NCBI GenBank assembly: GCA_958431225.1
Contig: OY288107.1
Span: forward strand, 1,019,501-1,083,500
DNA length: 64,000 nucleotides
Source: an uncultured Alphaproteobacteria bacterium
Lineage (GTDB): Bacteria; Pseudomonadota; Alphaproteobacteria; Puniceispirillales; UBA1172
Direction: 5' to 3'
Positions 52,679-61,341 of the stretch are shown here, piece by piece. Position 1 is the stretch's first letter; every line of letters begins with the position of its first letter. The notes below the pieces were generated by a model. That model saw nothing but the letters and a program-made list of their open reading frames with translations. It was not told the origin of the DNA and did not search any database. A program made the position numbers and the translations under genes.

Positions 52679-54172
52679 ATGACGAGTTATCATAGCATCA
52701 TTAACGGCAAAACCGTGGTCGGCGACAAAGGAAGCCAAGCCATTTTCAACCCCGCCACTGGCGAAGAGATCGCCGAGGTCAGCCTCGCTGGTGCCGCCGT
52801 GGTGGGCGAGGCGGTAGCGGCGGCAGAAGCGGCGCTCCCCGCATGGGCGGCAACCCCGCCCCTCAAACGTGCGCGCGTCATGTTCAAATATAAGGAATTG
52901 CTTGAAGCCAATTTGGATGCGCTGGCGGAGGCGATTTCTACCCAACACGGCAAAACATTAGAGGACGCACGGGGGGAGGTGATTCGCGGCATTGAAGTCG
53001 TGGAATTCGCTTGCGGTATCCCGCATCTGTTGCGCGGGGATTATACGCGCAATGTCGGGCCCGCCATTGATAGCTATTCCGACCGCCAACCCCTTGGCGT
53101 GGTGGCGGGAATCACGCCGTTCAATTTCCCGGCTATGGTGCCGATGTGGATGTTCCCTATGGCGGTGGCTTGTGGCAATACGTTTATTTTGAAACCATCC
53201 GAACGCGACCCCGCCGCCCCGCAACTGGCACTGGAATTGCTGGCGGCGGCGGGGCTTCCTGAAGGCGTGGTCAATCTCGTCAATGGCGGTAAAGCTGCCG
53301 TGGATGCGCTTTTGAAACATCCCACCATTAAGGCGGTGAGTTTTGTTGGTTCAACGCCGATTGCCGAATATGTCTATCAAACCGGCACCGCGCACGGCAA
53401 GCGTGTGCAGGCTTTGGGCGGGGCGAAGAATCACATGGTTATTATGCCCGATGCCGATATGGACCAAGCCGTGGATGCGCTCATGGGGGCGGGGTATGGC
53501 TCGGCGGGGGAACGCTGTATGGCTATTTCTGTCGCCGTGCCGGTGGGGCAGGAGACCGCAGACCGATTAGTCGATAAACTCATCCCCAAAGTTGAGGCGT
53601 TAAAAATTGGCGCATGGAATGACCCCGATGCCGAAATGGGCCCACTAGTCACCGCGCAACATAAAGAAAAAGTTTTGGGCTATATTGATAAGGGCGTTGC
53701 CGAAGGCGCGAAATTGCGCGTGGATGGGCGCGGATTTTCGTTGCAAGGTTATGAGAATGGCTATTTTATTGGCGGCTCGCTATTTGACCATGTCACCACC
53801 GATATGACAATTTATCGTGAGGAAATTTTTGGCCCCGTATTAAGCGTCGTGCGCGCGGATGATTATGCGCAAGCGGCGGCGATGATTAACGCGCATGAAT
53901 ACGGCAACGGCACGGCAATTTTTACTCGCGATGGCGATGCCGCGCGCAATTTTGCTGACAGCATTGAAATCGGTATGGTCGGGGTCAATGTGCCGATTCC
54001 GGTGCCGGTGGCGTATCATTCCTTTGGCGGTTGGAAGCGGTCATCTTTTGGCGGGCATGGGGCTTATGGCATGGAAGCGGTGCGGTTTTATACGCGCCTC
54101 AAAACCATCACCGCGCGCTGGCCTACGGGCATCAGGGATGGGGCGCAATTTAATTTTCCGCTTAATAATTAA
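52679..54172 (+). CDS. mmsA: Methylmalonate-semialdehyde dehydrogenase (CoA-acylating)
   Basis: 497 residues from the ATG at 52679, preceded by AAAGGA. Catalytic Cys in GSAGERCMAISVAV and the MMSDH-type GITPFNFPAMVPMWMFPMAVACGNTFILKPSERDP are diagnostic. It converts methylmalonate semialdehyde to propionyl-CoA in valine catabolism, which would feed the MCM route encoded at 43909-47756. The LhgO-like gene starts directly after its stop. Confidence 0.93.
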   Translation: MTSYHSIINGKTVVGDKGSQAIFNPATGEEIAEVSLAGAAVVGEAVAAAEAALPAWAATPPLKRARVMFKYKELLEANLDALAEAISTQHGKTLEDARGEVIRGIEVVEFACGIPHLLRGDYTRNVGPAIDSYSDRQPLGVVAGITPFNFPAMVPMWMFPMAVACGNTFILKPSERDPAAPQLALELLAAAGLPEGVVNLVNGGKAAVDALLKHPTIKAVSFVGSTPIAEYVYQTGTAHGKRVQALGGAKNHMVIMPDADMDQAVDALMGAGYGSAGERCMAISVAVPVGQETADRLVDKLIPKVEALKIGAWNDPDAEMGPLVTAQHKEKVLGYIDKGVAEGAKLRVDGRGFSLQGYENGYFIGGSLFDHVTTDMTIYREEIFGPVLSVVRADDYAQAAAMINAHEYGNGTAIFTRDGDAARNFADSIEIGMVGVNVPIPVPVAYHSFGGWKRSSFGGHGAYGMEAVRFYTRLKTITARWPTGIRDGAQFNFPLNN

Positions 54173-55279
54173 GTGCAGACCGATTATCTCGTTATCGGCG
54201 CCGGGGTCGTTGGGTTGAGCATCGCCCGGCGGCTCGGTATGGCCGGGGCAGAGGTGGTTTTAATTGATAGCAACCCCAGTTTCGGCATGGAAACATCATC
54301 GCGCAATTCCGAAGTGATTCATGCGGGACTCTATTACCCCGAAGCCTCATACAAAGCTAGATTTTGCGTCAAAGGCGCACGGCAACTTTATGATTATTGT
54401 GCGGCGCGTGGCATCAAAACATGGCGCTGCGGCAAACTGATTGTCGCCCATAATGATGCCGAGACCGCAACCCTCAACACGCTCATGCAACAGGGCAGGG
54501 CAAATGGCGTTGATGACCTCAGCCTGCTTGATGCCGCCGCCGTCAAAAAATTAGAACCCGAACTCCACGCCCAAGCCGCCATCCACTCGCCCGCAAGCGG
54601 CGTCATGGATAGCCACGCATTCATGGCGGCACTCGAAGCCGATGCCGAAAATCACAATGCGCTAACCGCATACCAAAGCCGCTTCGTGCGCGCCGAAAAA
54701 AAACCACACGGATTTGACGCATGGCTCAATAGCCAAGGCGAGGACATGGTGCTGAAGGTGCGGGGAATCATCAACGCCGCCGGACACGGCGCGCACAATG
54801 TCTCCCACGCCATAGATGCCGTCAATGCCGCCACCATCCCGCCCCACTACCACGCCAAAGGACAATATTTTTCCTGTGCCCGCAAAGTGCCATTCCAACA
54901 CCTGATATACCCAATCCCATCAGATGGCGGGTTAGGAATCCACCTCACACGCGGACACAGCGGCGATGTGCGATTCGGACCAGATATAAAATGGGTCGCC
55001 ACCCCAAGCTACGACACGAACCCCGATGACGCAGAAAAATTCTATCAATCCATAGCAAAATACTGGCACGACATAAAACCAACAGACCTCGTGCCAGCAT
55101 GGGCAGGACTGCGCCCCAAAATTTACCCCGATGGGTCGGTGTTTCAAGATTTTACGATCCATGATGCGCGTCAGCATGGTTGTGAAGGATTGATTGCACT
55201 CTATGGTATTGATTCGCCGGGGCTTACATCAAGTTTGGCTATTGCTGATGAAGTTTTTATGCGGATTGGTAAGAAATAA
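54173..55279 (+). CDS. FAD-dependent oxidoreductase, L-2-hydroxyglutarate oxidase (LhgO)-like
   Basis: 368 residues starting with GTG directly after the mmsA stop. The FAD motif YLVIGAGVVGLSIARRLGMAG and SSRNSEVIHAGLYYP match LhgO/L2HGDH. It oxidises L-2-hydroxyglutarate or a similar 2-hydroxy acid to the oxo acid. The gene starts with G/T-rich codon use, turns C/A-rich from about 54300 to 55120 (38% G+T at 54901-54960), and returns to 65% at 55201-55260. Confidence 0.87.
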   Translation: MQTDYLVIGAGVVGLSIARRLGMAGAEVVLIDSNPSFGMETSSRNSEVIHAGLYYPEASYKARFCVKGARQLYDYCAARGIKTWRCGKLIVAHNDAETATLNTLMQQGRANGVDDLSLLDAAAVKKLEPELHAQAAIHSPASGVMDSHAFMAALEADAENHNALTAYQSRFVRAEKKPHGFDAWLNSQGEDMVLKVRGIINAAGHGAHNVSHAIDAVNAATIPPHYHAKGQYFSCARKVPFQHLIYPIPSDGGLGIHLTRGHSGDVRFGPDIKWVATPSYDTNPDDAEKFYQSIAKYWHDIKPTDLVPAWAGLRPKIYPDGSVFQDFTIHDARQHGCEGLIALYGIDSPGLTSSLAIADEVFMRIGKK

Positions 55280-55280
55280 A

Positions 55281-55440
55281 TGCGGGGGCGCTTCGCCCCC
55301 CACACCCCCTGACCGCCGAGCGCGGCGGGGCGGATTTTTGGTTTATGCCACAACTGACTGCGCCTCTTTTTTTAGCAACCGATGATCGCGAAAATTCAAA
55401 AAATACCTCGCAGGGCGCCACGGAACGCCGTGGAGCGAAA
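55281..55440. repeat. Left half of the dispersed repeat (copy R4)
   Basis: Matches the left half of R2/R3: TGCGGGGGCGCTTCGCCCCC hairpin, GACCGCCGAGCGCGGCGG hairpin, TTTTTGGTTTATGCCAC and CGATGATCGCGAAAATTC. Its inner end carries the CCACGGAACGCCGTGG hairpin also found at 29776-29795. It forms the left boundary of the cargo gene segment. Confidence 0.72.
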
Positions 55441-55547
55441 AATATTAAATTTCAAAATTTGCTTGCGGGGGTAGAATTTGAACCTATATTCTACACGCTG
55501 AGGAGAATATTCTTACCGAAGAGATGGAATAAAATGAGGACATTGAT

Positions 55548-56324
55548 ATGCAGAATAAATATGTAGGTGATATAGGTGACTTTTGGAAATATGGATTGTT
55601 GCGGCGGCTTACTTGCCCCGAATTTACCAATTCACCGCTTTCATTGGGTGTGATTTGGTATCTATTTGATGACGAAAACAATCAAGATGGAAAAAAAATT
55701 GGCTACCTCAAAGACGAGAAGAAAATAGCGAAGTTTAGGCAATGTGATGCTCATCTTTTTAATACTCTTCAAGGAATCGTCAATGGCAAGCGTGATGTGT
55801 CGGTAATTGAACAAAGCGGGCTCTTTCCTTCAAACACCGTATTTTTCTCAGACATTCTTAGCTACGAGGGGATGTCACCCCATGGTGAAGTCGCGCGTCA
55901 TCGGAGACTAAAACATAGGAGCGATTGGGTTAAGAAAGGATTCAATTTAACTTGCAAATCTGAGATTGTGTTTTTTGACCCCGACAATGGACTAGAAATT
56001 CAGTCAGAGGAAAAGCACCATAAGAACGCACCCAAATATGTTTATTGGGACGAAATCGCTCCGCTTCAAGAGCGAGAACGAAAACAATCCGTCGTGATCT
56101 ATCAGCATTGTGGGCAAAATGAAAAACACGACAAACTAATACGAAAACGATGCAACGAGGCAAAAGAGTAATTGCGATATGGAAAAAATACTATCGCCCT
56201 ATGGTATAGTTCGCGTGCGTTTATCATTGTGCCTACTGACGATCACCGCGACACTATAAATTATGCTGTGGAAAATCTGCGAAATAGCCCATGGGGCAAG
56301 CATTTCAGGCTAATCAATGGGTAA
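55548..56324 (+). pseudogene. Hypothetical gene split by an in-frame TAA (cargo gene)
   Basis: The frame starts MQNKYVGDIGDFWKYGLLRRL, a recurrent N-terminus of uncharacterised bacterial proteins, and runs 207 codons to a TAA at 56169-56171. In the same frame after that stop, coding-like sequence resumes for 50 codons (LWYSSRAFIIVPTDDHRDT..., then SPWGKHFRLI) to a second TAA at 56322-56324. The second part reads as the natural C-terminus (short hydrophobic strand, then SPWGKHF). So the gene carries one nonsense codon, or uses readthrough. It has low G+C and a shortage of G/T-ending codons compared with its neighbours. Function unknown. Confidence 0.6.
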
Positions 56325-56374
56325 GAGTAATTGGGGCATTTCCCAAAAATAAGGGACACAAAACGCCACACCAC

Positions 56375-56436
56375 GCACCAAAAAATCGCCCCGCCGCGTT
56401 CGGCGGTCAGGGGGTTTGGGGGGTGAAATCCCCCAT
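56375..56436. repeat. Right-end arm of the dispersed repeat (copy R5)
   Basis: CACCAAAAAATCGC then CCGCCGCGTTCGGCGG and GGGGGTTTGGGGGGTGAAATCCCCCAT, the inverse of the R4 left arm. It lies between the cargo gene and the Ldh2-type gene, ending two bases before the latter's stop codon. Confidence 0.72.
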
Positions 56437-56437
56437 T

Positions 56438-57478
56438 TTATTTTTTGAGAATTTTATCGGCGTCTTTCATTTCGCTGGCGATGGTATCAATGAGGGCTTT
56501 GTTTATGTGTCGTGCGCCTGTGTCTTGGCGGTTTTTGTGTCGGCGTTCTCCGGGTAGTCTTGTGCCTTCTAGTTCGAGTAATTTTGTGAAGAAATCTTCG
56601 CAGTGTTTTTCCCATCCTTCACCGGCGGTGCGTTGTGGGTTTAGTGCTAGGATGAATTGTCCGCCTTGGGGTGGTCCTCCGTCTCCGTTGTCGCGTTGTT
56701 TGGCTTCGTATGAGAATGATTCGTTGATTAACCCTCCTGCTAGCAGTTCCACCATCATGGCGATGGCGGCGCCTTTGTAGCCGCCGAAGGGTAGTAGCAC
56801 GCCGCCATTGGCTATTTTTTCGGGGTCTGTTGTTGGCTTGCCATTTGCGTCTAGTCCGGTGCCTTCGGGGACGGAATGTCCTTCTCGGGCGGCTAGTTGG
56901 ACTTCGCCCATGGCTTGGGAGGCGGTTGCCATGTCAAATACCATGGGGAAGTTATTTTTTCTTGGCCATGCGAAACTGATGGGGTTGGTGCCGAAGAATG
57001 CTTTGGTTGCACCGGCGGGGGCTACTGCGGGCATGTAGGATACGCACGCGAATGCGGCTAGGTTTTGCTCGGCTAGGGCTTCTACCTCGGGCCATAATGC
57101 TGCCATGTGGTGGGTGTGGGTGATGGCTAGCATGGCGATGCCTTGGGTTTTGGCGGCGGTGATTAGGTGGGGGATGGCGGTGCGTTGGGCTATGGGGGCG
57201 AAGCCGTTATCGCCGTGGCATTTTATTAGGGCGGCGGTGGCTTGGGTGATTTTGGGTTTTGCGGTGGGGTTGGCTTTGCCTGATTTTAGTGCCTTTATAT
57301 AGGCGGGGAGGCGGAACAGCCCGTGGCTTACCGAGCCATCGCGTTCGGCGCGCATGATGGTGTCGGCGAGCGCATCGGCGTTGTCGTGGTCGCATCCGTG
57401 CTCGCATAAGGCTTGGTAGGCTAGGGCGAAAATTTGCTCGAGTTTTAGGGGGATTGTTGCGGGCATGGGTTGGCTCAC
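56438..57478 (-). CDS. Ldh2-family NAD(P)-dependent dehydrogenase (malate/lactate type)
   Basis: 346 residues of the malate/L-lactate dehydrogenase (Ldh2) family: MRAERDGSVSHGLFRLPAYIKAL, the HHMAALWPEVE motif with catalytic His, and LLPFGGYKGAAIAMMVELLAGGL near the C-terminus. Members reduce or oxidise 2-oxo/2-hydroxy acids or cyclic imines (malate, ureidoglycolate, sulfolactate or delta1-piperideine-2-carboxylate). The substrate is unknown. It starts four bases after the thiolase, so it is probably in one operon with it. Confidence 0.88.
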   Translation of the reverse strand: MSQPMPATIPLKLEQIFALAYQALCEHGCDHDNADALADTIMRAERDGSVSHGLFRLPAYIKALKSGKANPTAKPKITQATAALIKCHGDNGFAPIAQRTAIPHLITAAKTQGIAMLAITHTHHMAALWPEVEALAEQNLAAFACVSYMPAVAPAGATKAFFGTNPISFAWPRKNNFPMVFDMATASQAMGEVQLAAREGHSVPEGTGLDANGKPTTDPEKIANGGVLLPFGGYKGAAIAMMVELLAGGLINESFSYEAKQRDNGDGGPPQGGQFILALNPQRTAGEGWEKHCEDFFTKLLELEGTRLPGERRHKNRQDTGARHINKALIDTIASEMKDADKILKK

Positions 57479-57482
57479 TTTC

Positions 57483-58691
57483 TTAGAGGTTGGTGTTTTC
57501 GATGATGATGCTGATGCCTTGTCCGCCGCCGATGCACATAGTTGCTAACCCGTAGCGGGCTTGGCGGCGGTGCAGCTCGTAAATTAATTTTGTCATGAGG
57601 ATGGCGCCGGTGGCACCGATGGGATGCCCTAGGGCGATGGCACCGCCATTGGGATTGACGATGTCGGGGTTGAGCCCGAGGGTGTTTGAGACGGCAACGG
57701 CTTGGGCGGCGAAGGCTTCGTTGCTTTCTATTATGTCTAAATCGCTGATTTTGAGCCCGGCTTTGGCGAGTGCCATTTTGGTGGCGGGCACGGGTCCCAT
57801 GCCCATGATGCGTGGGGGGACGCCGCCAAAACCATAGCTGACGATGCGCGCCATGGGGGTTAGGTTTTGTGATTTTATTAATTGTTCTGACGCTAACACT
57901 AACATGGCGGCGCCGTCATTGATGCCTGAGGAATTGCCGGCGGTGACGGTGCCGGCACCGGTGCCGGCACCGGTGCCGTCTTTTTTGAAAGCGGGGGGGA
58001 GTTTGGCTAGGGATGTTTTTGAGACTTCGCGGATATGTTCATCGCGGGTAAAATTTGTGGTGGTTTTTTTGCCAGTGGCAATTTCTAGGGGGGTGATTTG
58101 GCTATCAAACCAGCCTTGTTTTTGCGCGTGGGCGGCGCGTTGTTGGCTGGTGGCGGCGAAAGCGTCCATGGCTTGGCGGCTGATGTTGTAATCTTCGGCG
58201 ACATGTTCGGCGGTGATGCCCATATGTCCTAGGTCAAACGGGTCGTTTAGTGCGCCTAATAGCATATCTTCTACCGCACCATCGCCTAGGCGGGCACCCC
58301 ATCTTTGGGCGGGGAGCAGGTAGCCGCTACGACTCATGACTTCAACACCGCCGGCTAGGGCGGCGGCGGCATCGCCTAGGGTGATGAGCTGGATGGCGGA
58401 GACTAAAGCTTGTAGCCCCGAACCGCATAGGCGATTCACTGTTAGGGCGGGGGCGGACTCGCTTAATCCCGCGCCTATGGAAATGGCGCGCGATATATAT
58501 TGGTCTTTGGGTTCGGTGTGGATGACATGCCCGATGACCGCGTGTTCAATAGATTCGGGGTCTAGTTTGCTTTGGGTGATGGCGCTTTGGGCGATGGCTA
58601 TGCCTAGGTCAATGGGGCGCATGGTTTTGAGCGTGCCACCGAAACTGCCAATCGCCGCACGTGTGGCGGCAATTATGTAGGTATCATTCAT
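57483..58691 (-). CDS. Acetyl-CoA C-acyltransferase (thiolase)
   Basis: 402 residues with the thiolase nucleophile Cys in NRLCGSGLQALVSAIQ, the middle NSSGINDGAAM motif and the C-terminal Cys in MCIGGGQGISIII. It catalyses acetoacetyl-CoA or 3-oxoacyl-CoA thiolysis/condensation. Just before the NSSG motif, a 12-base tandem repeat (57948-57978) expands the usual GTVTAGN turn to GTGAGTGAGTVTAGN. An Ldh2-type gene follows. Confidence 0.92.
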   Translation of the reverse strand: MNDTYIIAATRAAIGSFGGTLKTMRPIDLGIAIAQSAITQSKLDPESIEHAVIGHVIHTEPKDQYISRAISIGAGLSESAPALTVNRLCGSGLQALVSAIQLITLGDAAAALAGGVEVMSRSGYLLPAQRWGARLGDGAVEDMLLGALNDPFDLGHMGITAEHVAEDYNISRQAMDAFAATSQQRAAHAQKQGWFDSQITPLEIATGKKTTTNFTRDEHIREVSKTSLAKLPPAFKKDGTGAGTGAGTVTAGNSSGINDGAAMLVLASEQLIKSQNLTPMARIVSYGFGGVPPRIMGMGPVPATKMALAKAGLKISDLDIIESNEAFAAQAVAVSNTLGLNPDIVNPNGGAIALGHPIGATGAILMTKLIYELHRRQARYGLATMCIGGGQGISIIIENTNL

Positions 58692-58770
58692 CTTTCCTAT
58701 CCTTTATTCTGCCCATCCTTTATTATATTTGTATCCTAACACCGAATCCTGATGCGAGACAAGGTGCGTT

Positions 58771-59838
58771 ATGATTGAAGCCGCACAAAAAGCCGATATT
58801 ATTACCCCCGGTACTATTCCCGGTGCCGGGCAGATTAGCCAACTGCGCGATGATATTTGGTGGGTGCGCATGCCGTTGCCGTTCCGCCTCAACCACGTCA
58901 ATTTATATGTGTTGCGCGCCGATGATGGGCTGACGATTATTGATGCCGGGATGGATGCGGCGGAGACGGCTACGCATTGGCGGGGGTTGCTGGCGGCACC
59001 GCCTTTTACGCAATATGCGGTGCGGCGGATTTTGATATCCCACCATCATCCTGACCATGTGGGTTTTGCCGCATCGCTGGCGGTGCTGACCGGGGCTGAA
59101 GTGCTGATGGGTGCGGTTGAGGAGCAAAAGCACCGCATTTTGGGGGCTATGGGCGATGCGGAATTTGCCGCGCTGATGGCGGCGCGCTATCAAGAATATG
59201 GTTTTAGGGATGATATTATTGCGCCCCTTGCGGGGCGGGGGAATCATTATAGCGATAAGATCAAATTGCTCGGGGCGGTGCGGGTTTTGCGCGCGGGGGA
59301 TGTGCTGGCGGGGCTGCATGGCACGTGGCAGTTGCGGTTTGATTGCGGGCATTCGGATGACCATATTGGGCTTTATGATGCGGGGCGGCGCATTTATCTT
59401 TGTGGGGATTTTTTATTGCCGCGAATCACCCCGAATATTGCTATGCCTTTGGGGTCGCCCCAAAAAGATATGTTGGGGCATTATTTTGACTATTTGGCGG
59501 AGATGGCGGATTGGGGGGATGATTGGTTGGTTCTGCCCGGGCATGATTGGGCGTTTCATACGCTGGCAAGGCGGGCGCGTGATTTGATTCGGCATCATCA
59601 GTATCGGTTGGATTTGTTGCAAGAGGCGGCGGTCGCGGCGGCGGCGGCGGAATGTGGCGGCGGCGGGCTGACGGTTGCCGAGGCGATGGATGTGTTGTTT
59701 CCTATGCAACTCAACGAACATGAACGTTATTTTGCTAGTGGTGAGGCGGCGGCGCATTTATATCATCTCTATCAGCAAAAAGCGTTGCATCGCACGATTG
59801 ATTCGGCAGGGGTCGTATATTATCGGCAAAAAGCGTAG
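58771..59838 (+). CDS. MBL-fold metallo-hydrolase
   Basis: 355 residues. The Zn motif SHHHPDHVG, the second-shell CGHSDDHIGLYD and GDFLLPRITPN, and a C-terminal helical region (LPGHDWAFHTLARR) are like those of the LACTB2 and glyoxalase-II-like branch of the MBL fold. Its substrate is not known. It is divergent from the thiolase operon and independent of the cys block at 59984. Confidence 0.8.
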   Translation: MIEAAQKADIITPGTIPGAGQISQLRDDIWWVRMPLPFRLNHVNLYVLRADDGLTIIDAGMDAAETATHWRGLLAAPPFTQYAVRRILISHHHPDHVGFAASLAVLTGAEVLMGAVEEQKHRILGAMGDAEFAALMAARYQEYGFRDDIIAPLAGRGNHYSDKIKLLGAVRVLRAGDVLAGLHGTWQLRFDCGHSDDHIGLYDAGRRIYLCGDFLLPRITPNIAMPLGSPQKDMLGHYFDYLAEMADWGDDWLVLPGHDWAFHTLARRARDLIRHHQYRLDLLQEAAVAAAAAECGGGGLTVAEAMDVLFPMQLNEHERYFASGEAAAHLYHLYQQKALHRTIDSAGVVYYRQKA

Positions 59839-59928
59839 AATGGCATTTTGCGGCATCTATGAAAATTAGGATATTTTTGCTTATTTTTGGCTTTTTCAGC
59901 AATAAAGCGGTTTATTTTTTGTTTTTTA

Positions 59929-59957
59929 TTGGTTTTTTGAAAAAATATTTTTATACT
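59929..59957 (+). promoter_or_regulatory. Probable sigma-70-type promoter of the sulfite-reduction operon
   Basis: TTGGTT at 59929-59934, 17-base A+T-rich spacer, TATACT at 59952-59957. It precedes the ATG of the cysG-like gene by 27 bases, leaving a short leader with TGGAG as ribosome-binding site. Confidence 0.55.
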
Positions 59958-59983
59958 GGCTCTATCTGTAATGGAGCAATGCG

Positions 59984-61039
59984 ATGCGTTATTTTCCGAT
60001 TTCAATAGATCTCGCCGGGGAAGCGGTGGCGGTGATTGGTGGCGGGGTTGATGCGGTGGCGAAAATTCGTCTGCTGTTGAAGACCGATGCGGATATCCGT
60101 ATCTTTGCCCCGCGCCCTGACCCGCAAATTACGGCTTGGCAGCAAGTCGGGCGGGTGCGTCATGTGGCGCGGGGGTTAGCGGCGGCGGATTTGGCAGATT
60201 TGCGCCTTGCCTATATCAGTGGCAGTGATACGGATTTGCGTGATGCGGCATTGGCGTTGTTGAAACCTAGCACCATTCCTTATTGTGTCATTGATGATTT
60301 GGCGCGCTCGCGCTTTATCACCCCGGCGCTTGTTGATCGCGCGCCGCTAAGTGTGGCGATTAGCACCGCAGGCACTGCCCCGGTATTGGCACGACGCATC
60401 AAGGCACAGGTGGAAGATTTATTGCCCGCGCATATTGGCATCTGTGCGCGTATTGCCGGGGCGTTTCGTCCGCATTTGGCAGAATTTTCTAGCGGGTTTA
60501 GGCGGCGGTTTTGGGGGCGGTTTTTTGATGTGGAAGCCCCTACCCTGTTTGCCGAAAGCGACCCCGAGAATGGCGATGATGTGGAACAACGGCTCGCACA
60601 AAATATGCGGCATCTATTGGCGGAATTGGCGCATGAAAGCGCGCCCCTCGCCCCGCCTATCGCGTTCCTTTTGCTTGATTCGCCCGACCCCGAATTGCTG
60701 ACGCTTCAGGCGCGGCGGGTGCTGGCGGCGGCGGATATGGTGATTTATGATGCGGCGATTTCCTCCACGATACTGGATTATGCACGGCGTGAGGCGGAGC
60801 TGGTGATTGCCCATAATGCCGATGATGTTTTGCGCGCGCATGGTGTGCGTGCCGTGCGGTTAATACACAAAGATGGCGGTGATGTGGATGGCGAAATGGT
60901 TGCTTGTTTGGATGCGGGTTTGCGTGTCCAACGACTGGCGAGCCTTGCCGATAGTGTCTCAGACACGCCTTCAACTACTCCTCATTGGCAAATTCCACAT
61001 CACCGCCGACAGCATAGCCGCGAAAGCCTATCGGCATGA
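59984..61039 (+). CDS. cysG: CysG-like sirohaem synthase: full precorrin-2 dehydrogenase/ferrochelatase half with a truncated methyltransferase remnant
   Basis: 351 residues. The N-terminal half is the NAD-binding precorrin-2 dehydrogenase/ferrochelatase domain (VAVIGGGVDAVAKIRLLL, with ISTAGTAPVLARRIKAQVEDLLP). The next part starts like the uroporphyrinogen methyltransferase domain (SPDPELLTLQARRVLAAADMVIYDAAIS), but stops about 110 residues in, lacks the GAGPGDPELLT glycines and most of the SAM site, and ends in a basic tail. It would supply sirohaem to CysI, with uroporphyrinogen methylation done by another gene. It overlaps the DUF2849 gene by four bases. Confidence 0.85.
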   Translation: MRYFPISIDLAGEAVAVIGGGVDAVAKIRLLLKTDADIRIFAPRPDPQITAWQQVGRVRHVARGLAAADLADLRLAYISGSDTDLRDAALALLKPSTIPYCVIDDLARSRFITPALVDRAPLSVAISTAGTAPVLARRIKAQVEDLLPAHIGICARIAGAFRPHLAEFSSGFRRRFWGRFFDVEAPTLFAESDPENGDDVEQRLAQNMRHLLAELAHESAPLAPPIAFLLLDSPDPELLTLQARRVLAAADMVIYDAAISSTILDYARREAELVIAHNADDVLRAHGVRAVRLIHKDGGDVDGEMVACLDAGLRVQRLASLADSVSDTPSTTPHWQIPHHRRQHSRESLSA

Positions 61040-61341
61040 GCGCGCATCCTATACAATATGTCATCACCGCCAATGATTTTCATAGTGGTGCAGTGGTGTT
61101 TTGGGGCGGTGATGCTTGGCTGTTGCGCTTGCGTGATGCTTGTGTTTTTGAACGCGCCGAGGATGCCGAAGCCATGCTGACGCAATTCCGCCCTGAGCAA
61201 GTGGTGGGGGCTTATGTTATTGAGGTCGTGGCGGATGCGGGGCAATTACAGGCTCAGCATATCCGCGAGGCCATAAGGGCGCGAGGTCCGAGCAATTATT
61301 TCCACGGCAAACAAGCGGAGGAAGACCATGTATCGCTATAA
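61036..61341 (+). CDS. DUF2849-domain protein
   Basis: 101 residues matching DUF2849 (IQYVITANDFHSGAVVFWGGDAWLLRLRDACVFERAEDAEAML). The family occurs in alphaproteobacterial sulfite-reductase operons, always between cysG-like and cysI-like genes, as here. Its role is unknown. It overlaps the genes on both sides by four and 14 bases. Confidence 0.9.
   Translation: MSAHPIQYVITANDFHSGAVVFWGGDAWLLRLRDACVFERAEDAEAMLTQFRPEQVVGAYVIEVVADAGQLQAQHIREAIRARGPSNYFHGKQAEEDHVSL

Larger units (their letters stand above)
55281..56436. mobile_element. Possible cargo-carrying cassette bracketed by opposed repeat arms
   Basis: 1156 bases bounded on the left by the R4 half-repeat and on the right by an inverted R5 arm of the same family. 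Between them lies one broken gene with different composition from the flanks. It has no transposase, so any movement would depend on an enzyme encoded elsewhere. Alternatively, two independent half-elements flank the gene by chance. Confidence 0.4.

Noticed and set aside
57948..57978. A regulatory repeat at 57948
   Set aside because: The 12-base units lie inside the thiolase coding frame and simply encode Gly-Thr-Gly-Ala; no regulatory logic was seen.
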